Below are positions 25,951 to 35,316 of a DNA stretch of 64,000 nt, in pieces. The translations under genes were made by a program, and so were the position numbers. Origin of the DNA: Granulicella paludicola (lineage in GTDB: Bacteria > Acidobacteriota > Terriglobia > Terriglobales > Acidobacteriaceae); the NCBI RefSeq assembly GCF_025685545.1, contig NZ_JAGSYC010000026.1, forward strand, positions 248,001-312,000, read 5' to 3'. Position 1 is the stretch's first letter; each line of letters begins with the position of its first letter. The notes beneath the pieces are model-generated. The model was not told where the DNA came from. It made no database searches and was given only the letters and a program-made list of their open reading frames with translations.

Positions 25951-26985
25951 TTACCTCTCAAAAACACTCAGGTCCCACGTGTCATGCCACGTAATGGTAT
26001 AGGTGTCGCCGGTGATCGTGACTGGGAGCCAGACGTACCGACCGTCGATTGCATTCTTCGGACGCCATTGATCGGCGATGAAGATGAAAGCTCCTGGCCT
26101 CCCCGCAACCGGCAGCACATAGGTGCTCTGCGCGCCGAAGGTCAGGTCTGCGCCCGTTCCGCGGCAAGGATTGCCAATCTCTTTCCAGGGCCCTTCCAGC
26201 TTCTCAGCGACTGCACCAAATGCCGGGTTGGGTGCCCAGCCGGTTGTATGAGAACCAATGTAAAAGTAGTGGCCGTCTGCCTTGAAGATCGCCTCTCCCT
26301 CCAGCGCCTTGTTCCCCAGGATACGTGTGAAATGTCCCGTCGTGTCCAAGTAGTCGTCCGTCAACTGCGAGAGATGCTGTGTTTGATTATTTTCAGAGGT
26401 GGTGATGAGATAAGCCTTGCCATCGTCATCCTGATAGAGCGTCATGTCTCGCGACATCTCCCCATCCGGTCTGAAGTCGCGCAAAAACTTATATGGCCCT
26501 GTCGGCGATTTACTTGTCGCCACGCCAGCAAGTGCAGCGCTGTAGCCCTTCCCTTTCAGTTCGAGGTGAAACCACATCACGTACGTGCGGGTCTTTGCGT
26601 TATAGAGGACCTTCGGTCGCTCGATTACGCAGCCCTTCACGATATCGCTATCGGGGTTGTCACTCACTTTTAGGGCGATGCCAGCGTTTTTCCAGTGGTA
26701 TAGATCATGTGAGGTGTACACCGAAACGCCCACGTTCGCAGCGTTGCCACCTGGTCCGGCGGTTTTGAATTCACCGTACCAGTAGTAGGTTCCGTGCCGG
26801 TACAAGAAGCCGCCGCCATGCGCATTAATCGGGACGCCGTCTGTATCGGACCATACTTGCCCCGGATGAAATGGCGGCGCTGCTAGAGGTGCAGGTGAGA
26901 GCGCGGCCTGGGCGCTCGCTGACCCCATGATCACAAAAATCGCGGTGAAGAGCCAAAGGGCTTTTATTGATCGCGATAGATTCAC
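25951..26985 (-). CDS. secreted GH43 family glycoside hydrolase
   Basis: 344-residue exported enzyme of the five-bladed beta-propeller GH43 type. The signal peptide is MNLSRSIKALWLFTAIFVIMG, cleaved near ASAQA. Active-site stretches are WSDTDGVPINAHGGGFLYRHGTYYWYGE (blade I), VIERPKVLYN, SRDMTLYQDDDGKAYLI (Asp) and ALEGEAIFK (catalytic Glu). GH43 members usually release arabinose, xylose or galactose from plant polysaccharides. It is co-directional with the upstream receptor gene, which ends in a hairpin, and coupled to the downstream GH106 gene, forming a small polysaccharide-use operon. Confidence 0.9.
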   Translation of the reverse strand: MNLSRSIKALWLFTAIFVIMGSASAQAALSPAPLAAPPFHPGQVWSDTDGVPINAHGGGFLYRHGTYYWYGEFKTAGPGGNAANVGVSVYTSHDLYHWKNAGIALKVSDNPDSDIVKGCVIERPKVLYNAKTRTYVMWFHLELKGKGYSAALAGVATSKSPTGPYKFLRDFRPDGEMSRDMTLYQDDDGKAYLITTSENNQTQHLSQLTDDYLDTTGHFTRILGNKALEGEAIFKADGHYFYIGSHTTGWAPNPAFGAVAEKLEGPWKEIGNPCRGTGADLTFGAQSTYVLPVAGRPGAFIFIADQWRPKNAIDGRYVWLPVTITGDTYTITWHDTWDLSVFER

Positions 26986-27084
26986 GCGTCACTCCCAAGT
27001 CAAAAACAGTGGCGCGGAAAACCGGATGGTCGGTATCCGCGCCTGGGTTTACTTTGCCAAGTCTTGCAGTTCGTCCCCGCAAAA

Positions 27085-27119
27085 GCAAAGGAGGCCCATG
27101 AGGGTGGGACCTCCTTTGC
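27085..27119 (-). terminator. hairpin terminator/attenuator after the receptor gene
   Basis: GCAAAGGAGG pairs with CCTCCTTTGC, extended by an inner CCCA/TGGG pairing. On the minus strand it is followed by TTTTGC. It lies just after the receptor stop and 100 nt before GH43, so it may reduce read-through into the hydrolase genes. Confidence 0.65.
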
Positions 27120-27122
27120 AGT

Positions 27123-30100
27123 TTAGAAGTTGATACGCGCCGTGATCTCCCCAATGCGCGGATCGTTGATCTGTGAGGCCTGTCCCTGTGGCACAGTGAG
27201 CGAGCCGGAACCCGCCCTGGACGCTGTGTTCGAAGCTCCCAGCGTGGTGTTCGGAGCGGCGTAGTTAGGTGTATTGAGGACATTGAAAAACTCTCCGCGA
27301 ATTTCGAAGTTCACACCCTCGCGGATATAAAACTTCTTGAAGATCGAGAGGTCGGCCTGCGGATGAACCGAGTAGCGAAGATTGAGATAAGGTGAGTTGC
27401 TCTGCGAGGTGTACGGTATGCGTTGTCGGAAGGCCGGGTTCGGAGACTTCCCGTCGCAGGCCGTGACCGTGTTATAGACACCCGTTGCATTGAGTAAGGT
27501 GTTCACCTGGGTTGTGGTGACCGCGCCTGTCGTCGTATTCACAGACTGCTGCTGATAGCAGGGATTGAAGGTGCGGAAGAGGTTGGCATTTGGCTGATAG
27601 TAGCTTCCAATGATGTCGACGTTCGAAGGAGCGGAGACGAGAACGCCATTCGCGAAGCGCATCACCGTGTTTACCTGCCAGCCGCCCAGCGCCACACGTT
27701 CATAGATCGGTAGTTTAGCGAACCTGGGCAGCTCGAAAAGCCCGAAGATGTTGCCGAACATTGTTGGTGCGGAGTCCTGTACCGAACTTAGTTTTCCAGA
27801 AGCCGCTGCATAGTTGTCGTTGAAGGAGTTGCGAGTCATCACCTTGTCCCAGGTGAAATTGCCCTGCAGGGAGTAGTGATGATGCATCGGCTTGGAGACT
27901 TGGATCTGGAGTGCATTGTAGGGTGCGCTACCGATCGAGGAGTAATCCTCCGTGACGGAACCAAACTCCGGGTAGGGGAGCAAGAGAAGGTTCCGCGCCA
28001 CGCTCGCTGCATTCAACGTCGGAGAGCTGGATCCGAAAAGGCCAGCCATGGGGTTCGGGACAGACGCGTTTAGATAGTTCACCTCGGCGCCACCCTGATT
28101 GTAAAACTGCGTGGGCAACACATTGATGTTGTGGTTCACTTCAAGTCGCGTCGGACGTGCGCCAACATATGCAACCTGCAGAGCAACGCTCCCAGGAAAT
28201 TGCTGCTGTATGCTCAGGGACTGCTGTGCGCTCTTCGGCTGAACATGGTGAGGGTCGACAAACGTGACGTTTTGTCCGAGTGCGGTTGAGAGTCCCAGAC
28301 TGCTCCCCGTCACAGGCGTCACACCGCTGGGAAAGGGATTCGCCAACGAGTTCAACGGAGCTATGTTCGCAGTTGTCCCAGAATAGTTGTTGTAGCTCGT
28401 GGTCTGAGAAAAGCCAGTGCCAATCGGGGACTCGAGAGTATTGAAGTAGATGATGCCGAAGCCTGCACGAACGACTGTCGTCGGATGCACCTGGTATGCC
28501 ACACCTAAACGAGGCTGGATATTGTTCAGGTCGCGAGGATACGGAAAGCGATTGGAGGAGCTGGTGTACTGTAGACCACCATTGAGTGTCAGACCTGAAA
28601 CCGAAGCCTGCAATGGATTCGTGCAGGTCGTGCAGAAGTTTGATACCTGCTTGTTATAGCGCTCCGTGAATGGCGACTCGTAGTCATAGCGCAGACCAAG
28701 GTTCACTGTCAGCTTCGGTGTCACGCGCCAGTCATCCTGAACAAAGGGTGCCATATATATCTGCTGCAGAGCATACGAAGCGCTGATGTTGTAGGACACC
28801 GTCGAGAAGGCACCCAGCAGTTCATCCGCGATTGGGTCGCCGGAAGCGGCGGTCCCTGTCGTGTAGTTCTGCTGCGTGAAGCGGCGGTCGAACCCAAACG
28901 TGCCAAAGCCGCTACCGGGGTTCTGCACGTTGTAACGAACGATATTGCCTTCGAAACCGAAGCGAATCGTGTGGGTCTTGATGGTCCTAGTCAGGATCTC
29001 CTCCAGCGATCCGGTAGTGTCCGAACTGACTTGTCCGCCTGCTCCTGAAGCAAGACCGGCATAGCCGTCCGTCTCCGTCGTACCTGGAAAAGACAGATAG
29101 GGAAGCCCAGTAGTGTTGATACCAAGGCCTGCCACATTGAACCCCGAAGCGCCGGGATAGACCAAGCCAAACGGATGGTAGTTCAACCCGAAGCGCGAAT
29201 CGAGAGTCATGCTCGATGAGAATTGGTGAACCTCATCCAGGCTGCCGCCTCGGTTATTGCGATAGACGTTGTAACCGTAGCCGGTCGGACCAATCCCCTT
29301 TGGAAACCCCTGGAGCGGATAGTTCTGAGTGAGCCCCGAGCGAAAGAATATCCCGTTGACCTTGTCTTTCTTTCCGATCACGTGATCCATGCGAACGATG
29401 AACGAAGGATACGTGCTGGGATATGAGGTCTGAGAGGAGACGTAGTTTGGATTGGTGATGGCCGAAGATCCGGGTACATTCGGCGCAGGCAGGTAGCTCA
29501 AAAGCGCTGTGCCGACCGGGCTGATGGAACTCGCAATATTGTTATTGGCAAAGTATTGTGTGCGGTTGCCGTTTACATCCAGGGGCGAGTTAGGAACATA
29601 GAGTTGAATGCCTGAGGTGCAAAGACCAGCTCCGTTGAAGGCCGAACACAACCCCGAGAAATCGCCGCTCAATTCTGCAGCCGTCGGCACGCGAGTGGTG
29701 TAGTTAATCGCCTGATGCGAAGCGTAGCGTTCGAACGAAACCAGGAAAAACGTCTTATCGCGTCCGTCATAGAGCTTTGGTATATAGACCGGCCCATCTA
29801 AAACGACGCCAGTCTGGCTTAGCTGATCGTTGTTGCGTGGCGTCCGCGCTGTGCCTGTGGCATTTTGAGTAGGGACCTTCTCCGAAGTATTCGCGTTCAA
29901 GTAGGTGTTCTGAAATACGTAGTAAGCGGCCCCATGAAGCTTGTTGCCACCCGAACGGACTACCGTATCGGTAACCGTACCGTTCCCATGGCCCACCTGT
30001 GCGTCGAAAATAGACGTTTGAACCTTAGTTTCCTGGATAGCTTCGGGAGAAGGCACGAACCCCGTGTAGCCGGCTCCCGAAAACCGCTCTGCAGGATCGT

Positions 30101-30748
30101 CAGGGATTCCGTCGATCGTCAAACGGTTGTGACCGCTGCTGCCATCTGTAGTGATCTGCACTGCGACGCCACTGAAAGGATTCGTGAACCCGCTGGCCTT
30201 GCCTGTGAAGTAGGCGCCAGCGTCAATGACGCCAGCCGCGAGAGTTGCCTGGACAAAGGGATTGCGACCCTCGTTGGGAAGGTCGGTCACTTCCTGCGTA
30301 CTCAGTGTGGTGGCGATGTTGGCTGAACTGGTATCCATGAGCGCGTTGTCTGCATTCACATCAACGCTTTCTGTTGCAGCTCCCGGAGCCAGTTTGAAGT
30401 CAATCTTCTGTACCTGACCAGCTGTTAGCAAAACGCTGCGGACTGTATTTGCACCGAAGCCACTTGCCGTCGCGGTCACAACGTAGGTGCCTGGATTCAC
30501 AGAGGCAAGGTTATAGAGGCCGTCCGCGTTCGTCGTTGCCGTCGTCTTGAAGTGCGTCCTCACATCCTCAGCCACAACGGCTGCGCCCGGCACCTTGGCC
30601 CTGTTCCATCCGTTACCTCACCCGAGATGCTGCCGAGATAAAGCTGTGCATGGAGTCGAGACGGGGATAAAGTTGCAAGCAGCAACATTGAATACGCGAG
30701 GATAATTCCTAAAGTAAGTGGCTTCCGAGCCAGCGATATCGATTGCAT
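27123..30748 (-). pseudogene. Oar-like TonB-dependent receptor with a -1 frameshift near its start
   Basis: About 1,208 residues if repaired. The start at 30748 gives a signal peptide (LGIILAYSMLLLATLSPSRLHAQ) and the first strand of a carboxypeptidase-regulatory domain (LYLGSISGEVTDGTG). The frame then shifts, and the second frame continues exactly in register with the domain (AKVPGAAVVAEDVRTHF). The break is in a G-run at 30599-30601 that is one base short (GGG where GGGG would restore frame). The remaining 1,156 codons are intact through plug and barrel to the terminal ITARINF. Either a sequencing error, a recent inactivating deletion, or phase variation at the G-run. It heads the GH43-GH106 cluster and is its likely importer. 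Confidence 0.8.
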
Positions 30749-31061
30749 CTATCCATCCTTTGTCAGCGCGCCCGCCAATGTATCCGTTTACATAGCCGTT
30801 TAAGCAGCTTCATGTTTTTGAGATGTGCATTTTCGGAGCGGCCTGATCCTAAGACCTCACCTTCTTAGCTGTCAATCCCCTCATGAAACAATTTCACTAA
30901 CTCGGAGAGCAGCGCTGGAGGAAGCACCTCCCTCACCGATGTAAAGCCTGTTTCTGTAGAGTCGGGACTGCGAAGGCTCAACCTGGCACTAGCAATCAAA
31001 GCGAAGTTATGCAACCAGCTATCGGCGTGTTTTGAAGTTGAACCAAGGCAAAGTTGGTAGG
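30749..31061. other. intergenic region upstream of the receptor gene
   Basis: About 310 bp that should hold the receptor promoter. A minus-strand open frame of about 100 codons (30865-31185) crosses it but has no recognisable domain, ribosome-binding site or partner, so it is not called as a gene. Confidence 0.45.
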
Positions 31062-31461
31062 GATCAGACGAACTTGAAATCTGAAGCAAACCGCTGGCCT
31101 CTTCCTCTCGTCCAGGGGTTGGCAGTCTTGGACGAATGGCGCAGCGAGTGTTTGTACCGCGCTGATGAGGATGGGGTATTCGCATCGGACCACGGGCGGG
31201 AAAGAACCTATTGGTTCGACAATCTGCTCAAGCGCAGGCTGGATCCTGCGGCGAAGTTGCTGACATCGATGCGAAGATCGCATGGGACACGTACCGGCGG
31301 TCAATATCATCGGCTCTCTCCGATGCTGGAGAAACCCCGAAATCATTACAGACCTATTGCGGCATGCTAATCTCGCCTGCTTCGATCTCTACGCGCACAC
31401 GAGTCGGGCATCGAAGCTCACAGTGCAAAGTCGGCTCAAAGAGGTCTTTGCCGCAGCATAA
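31062..31461 (+). pseudogene. tyrosine recombinase (integrase) C-terminal remnant
   Basis: Only the last part of the catalytic domain remains, spread over three reading frames. Frame 1 gives LAVLDEWRSECLYRADEDG, then VFASDHGRERTYWFDNLLKR and RLDPAAK. Frame 2, from about 31258, gives IDAKIAWDTYRRSISSALSD, then AGETPKSLQ. Frame 3, from about 31356, gives LRHANLACFDLYAHTSRASK and runs to the stop at 31461. Each switch is explained by a single-base deletion. The LRHAN His and the catalytic Tyr (FDLYAHT) remain; the HxxR box His is Asp (WDTYRR). The N-terminal and core-binding parts are absent. It points toward tRNA-Val 170 bp away, a typical integration site. Confidence 0.75.
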
Positions 31462-31484
31462 AAAGCTCACACCGGCAAATAGTA

Positions 31485-31511
31485 AAGCCCTCCGAAGGGA
31501 GGGCCTTTTGT
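31485..31511 (+). terminator. rho-independent terminator after the integrase remnant
   Basis: GCCCTCC pairs with GGAGGGC around a short GAA-containing loop, followed by CTTTTGTT. It is 25 nt beyond the remnant's stop codon. Confidence 0.65.
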
Positions 31512-31633
31512 TCGTCTTAACTCGGCGCGAATGGCGCGCTAATATTCGAAGTGTGCTCTTTGAGAGCCCCCGTTTGGCGAGAAATTCAGCTCTCTCCAGC
31601 CTCGTAAGTCACTCATTAGCAATTATTTAGATA

Positions 31634-31710
<77 letters not shown>

Positions 31711-31766
31711 GCGCAGGTCTAAGTCTACAGGGAGATGTCACTCACTGCAACCACAGTTGCCTGCGG

Positions 31767-32342
31767 TTATGCCGCTCGCTGCGGGTTCGGCATGCTGATG
31801 CGGCGGAAGACCAGCCAAGCGTACTCGGCTGCGGAGATTGGTGCTAAGAGCGCGATCGCCCAGAGAAGCAGCTGCTTCAGCTCTGTGAGGCCGTAGAGGT
31901 GGAAGACCTGGCAGGTCATTACCGTCAGCACTCCTAAGATCTGTACCGAGGTGTTCGCCTTGCCCAGAAAGCTGGGTTTGAAGTTGCGTAAAGTGTTTGT
32001 GACGAAGAGCAGAGTCGCAATCAGCAGGATGCCGAGGTCGCGGCTGAAGACGAGAACGGTAACGTAGCGGGGGACCACACCGACGTGCGTTAGGACGATG
32101 AAGAGGGTGCTCAGAAGGAGCTTGTCGGCGATTGGATCGAGGTACTCGCCGAGGACGGTGCGCTGCTTGAGCAGGCGGGCGAGCAGGCCGTCCAAGCCAT
32201 CGCTGATGCCCGCTATCCATAAGAGAACAAAAGCCAGTACCCAGCGTCCGTCCAAAATGGTGATGACCAGGAACGGCAGCGTAAATAGCCGGAGCATCGT
32301 CAGCAGGTTCGGTGCCGCGCCAAATTGTTTGAGTGTAGCCAC
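31767..32342 (-). CDS. CDP-alcohol phosphatidyltransferase family membrane protein
   Basis: About 191 residues with the complete catalytic signature D-x2-DG-x2-AR-x8-G-x3-D-x3-D, read as DGLDGLLARLLKQRTVLGEY followed by LDPIAD. About six membrane helices are visible. The enzyme transfers a phosphatidyl group from CDP-diacylglycerol to an alcohol in the inner membrane; phosphatidylglycerophosphate synthase (PgsA-like) is the likeliest activity, cardiolipin synthase the alternative. The GTG at 32342 is chosen because VATLKQFGAAPNLLTMLRL matches the usual N-terminus; the frame is open to 32414 without a ribosome-binding site. Confidence 0.82.
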   Translation of the reverse strand: MATLKQFGAAPNLLTMLRLFTLPFLVITILDGRWVLAFVLLWIAGISDGLDGLLARLLKQRTVLGEYLDPIADKLLLSTLFIVLTHVGVVPRYVTVLVFSRDLGILLIATLLFVTNTLRNFKPSFLGKANTSVQILGVLTVMTCQVFHLYGLTELKQLLLWAIALLAPISAAEYAWLVFRRISMPNPQRAA

Positions 32343-32524
32343 GCCAGAGTGAGCATAGCATTCCGCGGCTGTGAAGTACGTGTGCGCTTGTCCATGCTGG
32401 CACGCCTGTGGCACGCATTCTTTAGCAAGGCAAAATATACGACTGAAAGAGTCTTGCTTGTGAGCTCGGGCTTTCGTAGACTGTAAATACGCGGCTTTGC
32501 ATCCATTGTCGCCGAAGACACCCT

Positions 32525-32986
32525 ATGCTAAGGCTCACCAAAAAAGCGGACTACGGCCTGATGGCCCTGAAGTATCTGGCTGAACAGGCCAATACGTCAA
32601 ACGGTGCCCAATCAGCCAAGGAGATCGCCGAGGCATATCACATTCCTCCGCAGCTGCTGGCGAAGATCCTGCAGACACTGGCCAAGGCTGGCATTCTGAT
32701 TTCACATGCTGGCACCAACGGTGGTTATGCGCTGGCGCGTGCGGCGGAGGACATCTCGGCGTTTGAGGTGATTCGCGCCATCGACGGACCGCTCTTTATT
32801 ACAAGTTGCATTACGATCCACGGAACCTGCGACCTTGCAGGGCATTGCACCATCAAAGAACCGTTGCGCAAGGTGAATGACAGCATCACTACCCTGCTTT
32901 CGGAGCTGTACATCTCGGATTTGATCGAAACCGACCAGGCACCACGCGCAGCACTTGCAGGCGGACTGGTCACCATCGCGCGTTAG
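32525..32986 (+). CDS. iscR: Rrf2 family iron-sulfur regulator IscR
   Basis: 153-residue Rrf2-type winged-helix regulator. The N-terminal DNA-binding domain opens [19 protein letters not shown] and includes the recognition region [20 protein letters not shown]. Three cysteines in [14 protein letters not shown] (C-x6-C-x5-C) are positioned to ligate a [2Fe-2S] cluster, as in IscR. IscR represses isc genes when its cluster is loaded. It is the first gene of the ISC set and lies 70 nt upstream of iscS. The other ISC genes are spread over the next 12 kb. Confidence 0.9.
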   Translation: MLRLTKKADYGLMALKYLAEQANTSNGAQSAKEIAEAYHIPPQLLAKILQTLAKAGILISHAGTNGGYALARAAEDISAFEVIRAIDGPLFITSCITIHGTCDLAGHCTIKEPLRKVNDSITTLLSELYISDLIETDQAPRAALAGGLVTIAR

Positions 32987-33056
32987 CCATCCAGAGGTCC
33001 GCATTAAAGGACTTCGCTTACACGGCGCGCCGCGCCACACTTCAGGAGCAAATACC

Positions 33057-34328
33057 ATGGCCGAAACACTCGGAATGAACGTTACGCAGTCTACCAAGCC
33101 GCTTCCAGAGGGCGTGAAGCTTCCCATCTACATGGACAACCATGCCACAACGCCGATGGACCCGCGCGTCCTGGAGGCAATGATGCCGTACCTTACGGGC
33201 ATCTTTGGCAATGCAGCCAGCCGCAACCACAGCTTCGGCTGGGAAGCCGAGCAGGGCGTCGAAAAGGCGCGCGAGCAAATTGCGAAGCTGATCGGCGCGA
33301 GTGCCAAGGAAATCATCTTCACCTCGGGTGCGACCGAGTCGAATAACCTCGCGATCAAGGGCGTCGCGGAGATGTACCGCGAAAAAGGTAATCACATCAT
33401 CACGGAGATGACCGAGCACAAGGCTGTGCTCGACACTTGTAAGAAGCTCGAGAAGCAGGGCTTCCGCGTGACGTATCTGCCGGTGCAGGCAGATGGCCTG
33501 ATCGACATCGAAGACCTGAAGCTTGCAATGGACGATCAGACGATCCTCGTGAGCATTATGTATGCGAACAACGAGATCGGCGTGATTCAGCCGATTCAGG
33601 AGATCGGTAAGCTGTGCCACGAGAAGGGCGTGCTCTTCCACACGGACGCTGTGCAGGCTGTGGGCAAGATTCCGGTCAACGTGATCACGGACAACATCGA
33701 CATCCTCTCGCTGAGCGGTCATAAGGTTTATGGACCGAAGGGTGTTGGCGCGCTATATGTTCGCCGCCGCAACCCTCGTGTGCAGATCTCTGAGCAGACC
33801 AACGGCGGCGGCCACGAGCGCGGTATGCGTTCGGGCACGCTGAACGTTCCGGGCATCGTCGGTCTCGGTGCGGCTTGCGAGATTGCGATGAACGAGATGG
33901 AAGCAGAGGCAAAGCGCGAGATCGAACTGCGCGACTACCTCCGCGCGAAGCTGGAGAAGGCTCTGGATTACACGCAGGTGAATGGCAACATGGAGCATCA
34001 TCTGCCTGGAAACCTGAACATGAGCTTCGTTTACGTCGAGGGCGAAAGCCTTCTGATGGGTATCAACGACATCGCGGTTTCGTCGGGTTCGGCTTGTACT
34101 TCGGCGACGCTGGAACCGAGCTATGTGCTGAAGGCTCTTGGTCTGGGCGACGACGTGGCGCACAGCTCGATTCGCTTCGGCCTTGGTCGTTTCAACACCA
34201 AGGCTGAGGTGGATTATGTGAGCGACAAGATCATCGACGTCGTGCTTCATCTCCGCGAGTTGAGCCCGCTGTACGAGATGGTCAAAGAGGGCATCGACCT
34301 GAGCAAGATCGAGTGGGCGGCTCACTAA
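33057..34328 (+). CDS. iscS: cysteine desulfurase IscS
   Basis: 423-residue PLP enzyme that takes sulfur from cysteine to supply Fe-S cluster assembly on IscU. Class V aminotransferase features are [34 protein letters not shown], the PLP lysine in [19 protein letters not shown] and the mobile active-site cysteine in [20 protein letters not shown]. The ATG at 33057 has AGGAG upstream and follows iscR directly. The gene is followed by a 26-nt palindrome and a 23-bp inverted repeat, which probably end the iscRS transcript before the toxin-antitoxin insertion. Confidence 0.96.
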   Translation: MAETLGMNVTQSTKPLPEGVKLPIYMDNHATTPMDPRVLEAMMPYLTGIFGNAASRNHSFGWEAEQGVEKAREQIAKLIGASAKEIIFTSGATESNNLAIKGVAEMYREKGNHIITEMTEHKAVLDTCKKLEKQGFRVTYLPVQADGLIDIEDLKLAMDDQTILVSIMYANNEIGVIQPIQEIGKLCHEKGVLFHTDAVQAVGKIPVNVITDNIDILSLSGHKVYGPKGVGALYVRRRNPRVQISEQTNGGGHERGMRSGTLNVPGIVGLGAACEIAMNEMEAEAKREIELRDYLRAKLEKALDYTQVNGNMEHHLPGNLNMSFVYVEGESLLMGINDIAVSSGSACTSATLEPSYVLKALGLGDDVAHSSIRFGLGRFNTKAEVDYVSDKIIDVVLHLRELSPLYEMVKEGIDLSKIEWAAH

Positions 34329-34342
34329 GATAGTGCTGAAGC

Positions 34343-34375
34343 ATGGGGGAGGGGTACCCCTCCCCCATACTTTTG
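34343..34375. terminator. 26-nt perfect palindrome after iscS, terminator-like
   Basis: Perfect palindrome with arms ATGGGGGAGGGGT / ACCCCTCCCCCAT (34343-34368), followed by ACTTTTG. The sequence to its right matches the segment beside the CCCTCT microsatellite at 3710, so this is also a copy of a dispersed repeat. Confidence 0.6.
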
Positions 34376-34440
34376 CGCTAAAGTCTTCGCAGCATTGGAC
34401 TAAGCCTTGTTTCAGGTCTGCGTTTGAGCTGAAAGATATA

Positions 34441-34487
34441 AAGGGAAGCAAAAAGGACCGTGAATCACGGTCCTTTTTGCTTCCCTT
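34441..34487. terminator. very long (23-bp) perfect inverted repeat
   Basis: 23 bases beginning AAGGGAAGCAAAAAGGACCG are followed, after one base, by their exact complement. The arms include an A-run and a T-run, so either strand reads as a rho-independent terminator. It lies between iscS and the convergent parE gene and probably serves both. Confidence 0.8.
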
Positions 34488-34622
34488 AATTTAATTATAG
34501 CGGATTGGACCAAGTGAACATCCAATTCTATCTACTTTGGAATGTATGACTTGCAAGGTTTAGGGCTTGACAGGAGTTGGCGGGGGAATGATCCAATCCC
34601 ATATGCACACTCAGCATGTGGC

Positions 34623-34928
34623 CTAGCCGGATGGAGCAAAGGCGTGGTCCGTGATGTCACGGCCTTTGTACAGGATGCGGGATATGAGAATTCCGTCATC
34701 GGTAGGGAAGAAAAAGATGATGTGGCTCTGATGCTCGATCCGCCGCAGGGAGGGAGCGATGGCATGACACGGGCGGCCCAACCGCGGCGAGTCCGCTAGC
34801 AGGTCACAGAAATGTTCCAGGCCTGCAATGTAGAGATCCGCTTGCGCAATACCCCAGTGATCAAGCGTATAGATTGCGATGTCGTAGAGGTCATCCTCAG
34901 CCCGTGGCGAGTACCTTACTGCTCCCAC
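34623..34928 (-). CDS. parE: ParE/RelE superfamily toxin
   Basis: 101-residue toxin of the ParE type. It opens VRYSPRAEDDLYDIAIYTLD and has the family core DLLADSPRLGRP, then a beta-sheet HIIFFFPTDDGILISRILYKGRD ending in DITDHAF. ParE toxins poison DNA gyrase and are neutralised by the cognate ParD. The GTG start overlaps the last base of the antitoxin stop (TAGTG), the usual coupled arrangement with the antitoxin first. The pair sits inside the ISC gene set between iscS and iscU. Confidence 0.85.
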   Translation of the reverse strand: MGAVRYSPRAEDDLYDIAIYTLDHWGIAQADLYIAGLEHFCDLLADSPRLGRPCHAIAPSLRRIEHQSHIIFFFPTDDGILISRILYKGRDITDHAFAPSG

Positions 34929-35188
34929 TAGGTCTTGATTCTCGGAGGCAGGCCAGCCTTCTCCCGCACCCGCGCAAAGACATCCCCTTCAGCGACGCCG
35001 CTCTCCATGCCTTCCTGGATGGCCTGTTTGAGGTCGGCGAGTTTTTCCTGATAGCGCTTTTGGCGGGCGAGAGCGGCTTTGGCTGCTTCGAGCACCTCGC
35101 GCGCGTTGGAGAACTCTCCGCTGGCTACCTGCTCGGCGGCGAATTGCTCGAATTCGGCAGCAGCGGGACTGATGCTTCGAGTCGCCAT
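34928..35188 (-). CDS. parD: ParD-like antitoxin (ribbon-helix-helix)
   Basis: 86-residue antitoxin. The N-terminal ribbon-helix-helix (RSISPAAAEFEQFAAEQVAS, then GEFSNAREVLEAAKAAL) matches ParD proteins, which bind their own promoter as dimers. The acidic/helical C-terminal half (about 45-86) would wrap the toxin. The ATG at 35188 is chosen by homology of the N-terminus; the frame is open further upstream. The stop codon overlaps the parE start by one base. Confidence 0.85.
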   Translation of the reverse strand: MATRSISPAAAEFEQFAAEQVASGEFSNAREVLEAAKAALARQKRYQEKLADLKQAIQEGMESGVAEGDVFARVREKAGLPPRIKT

Positions 35189-35316
35189 GGGAGACCACCT
35201 CAATTCCAGCCTAAACCTGCCTCCTCCCCCTGCCAACAGAAAAACTGTCTCGATTCCCTCCTTGAGGTTTCTCCTCGCGCATCTGATAAAGCTTGAGATA
35301 TCTTCACTGGAAGCCC

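Noticed and set aside
30865-31185. 106-codon minus-strand open frame upstream of the receptor gene
   Set aside because: No known domain, no ribosome-binding site, and it overlaps the plus-strand integrase remnant.
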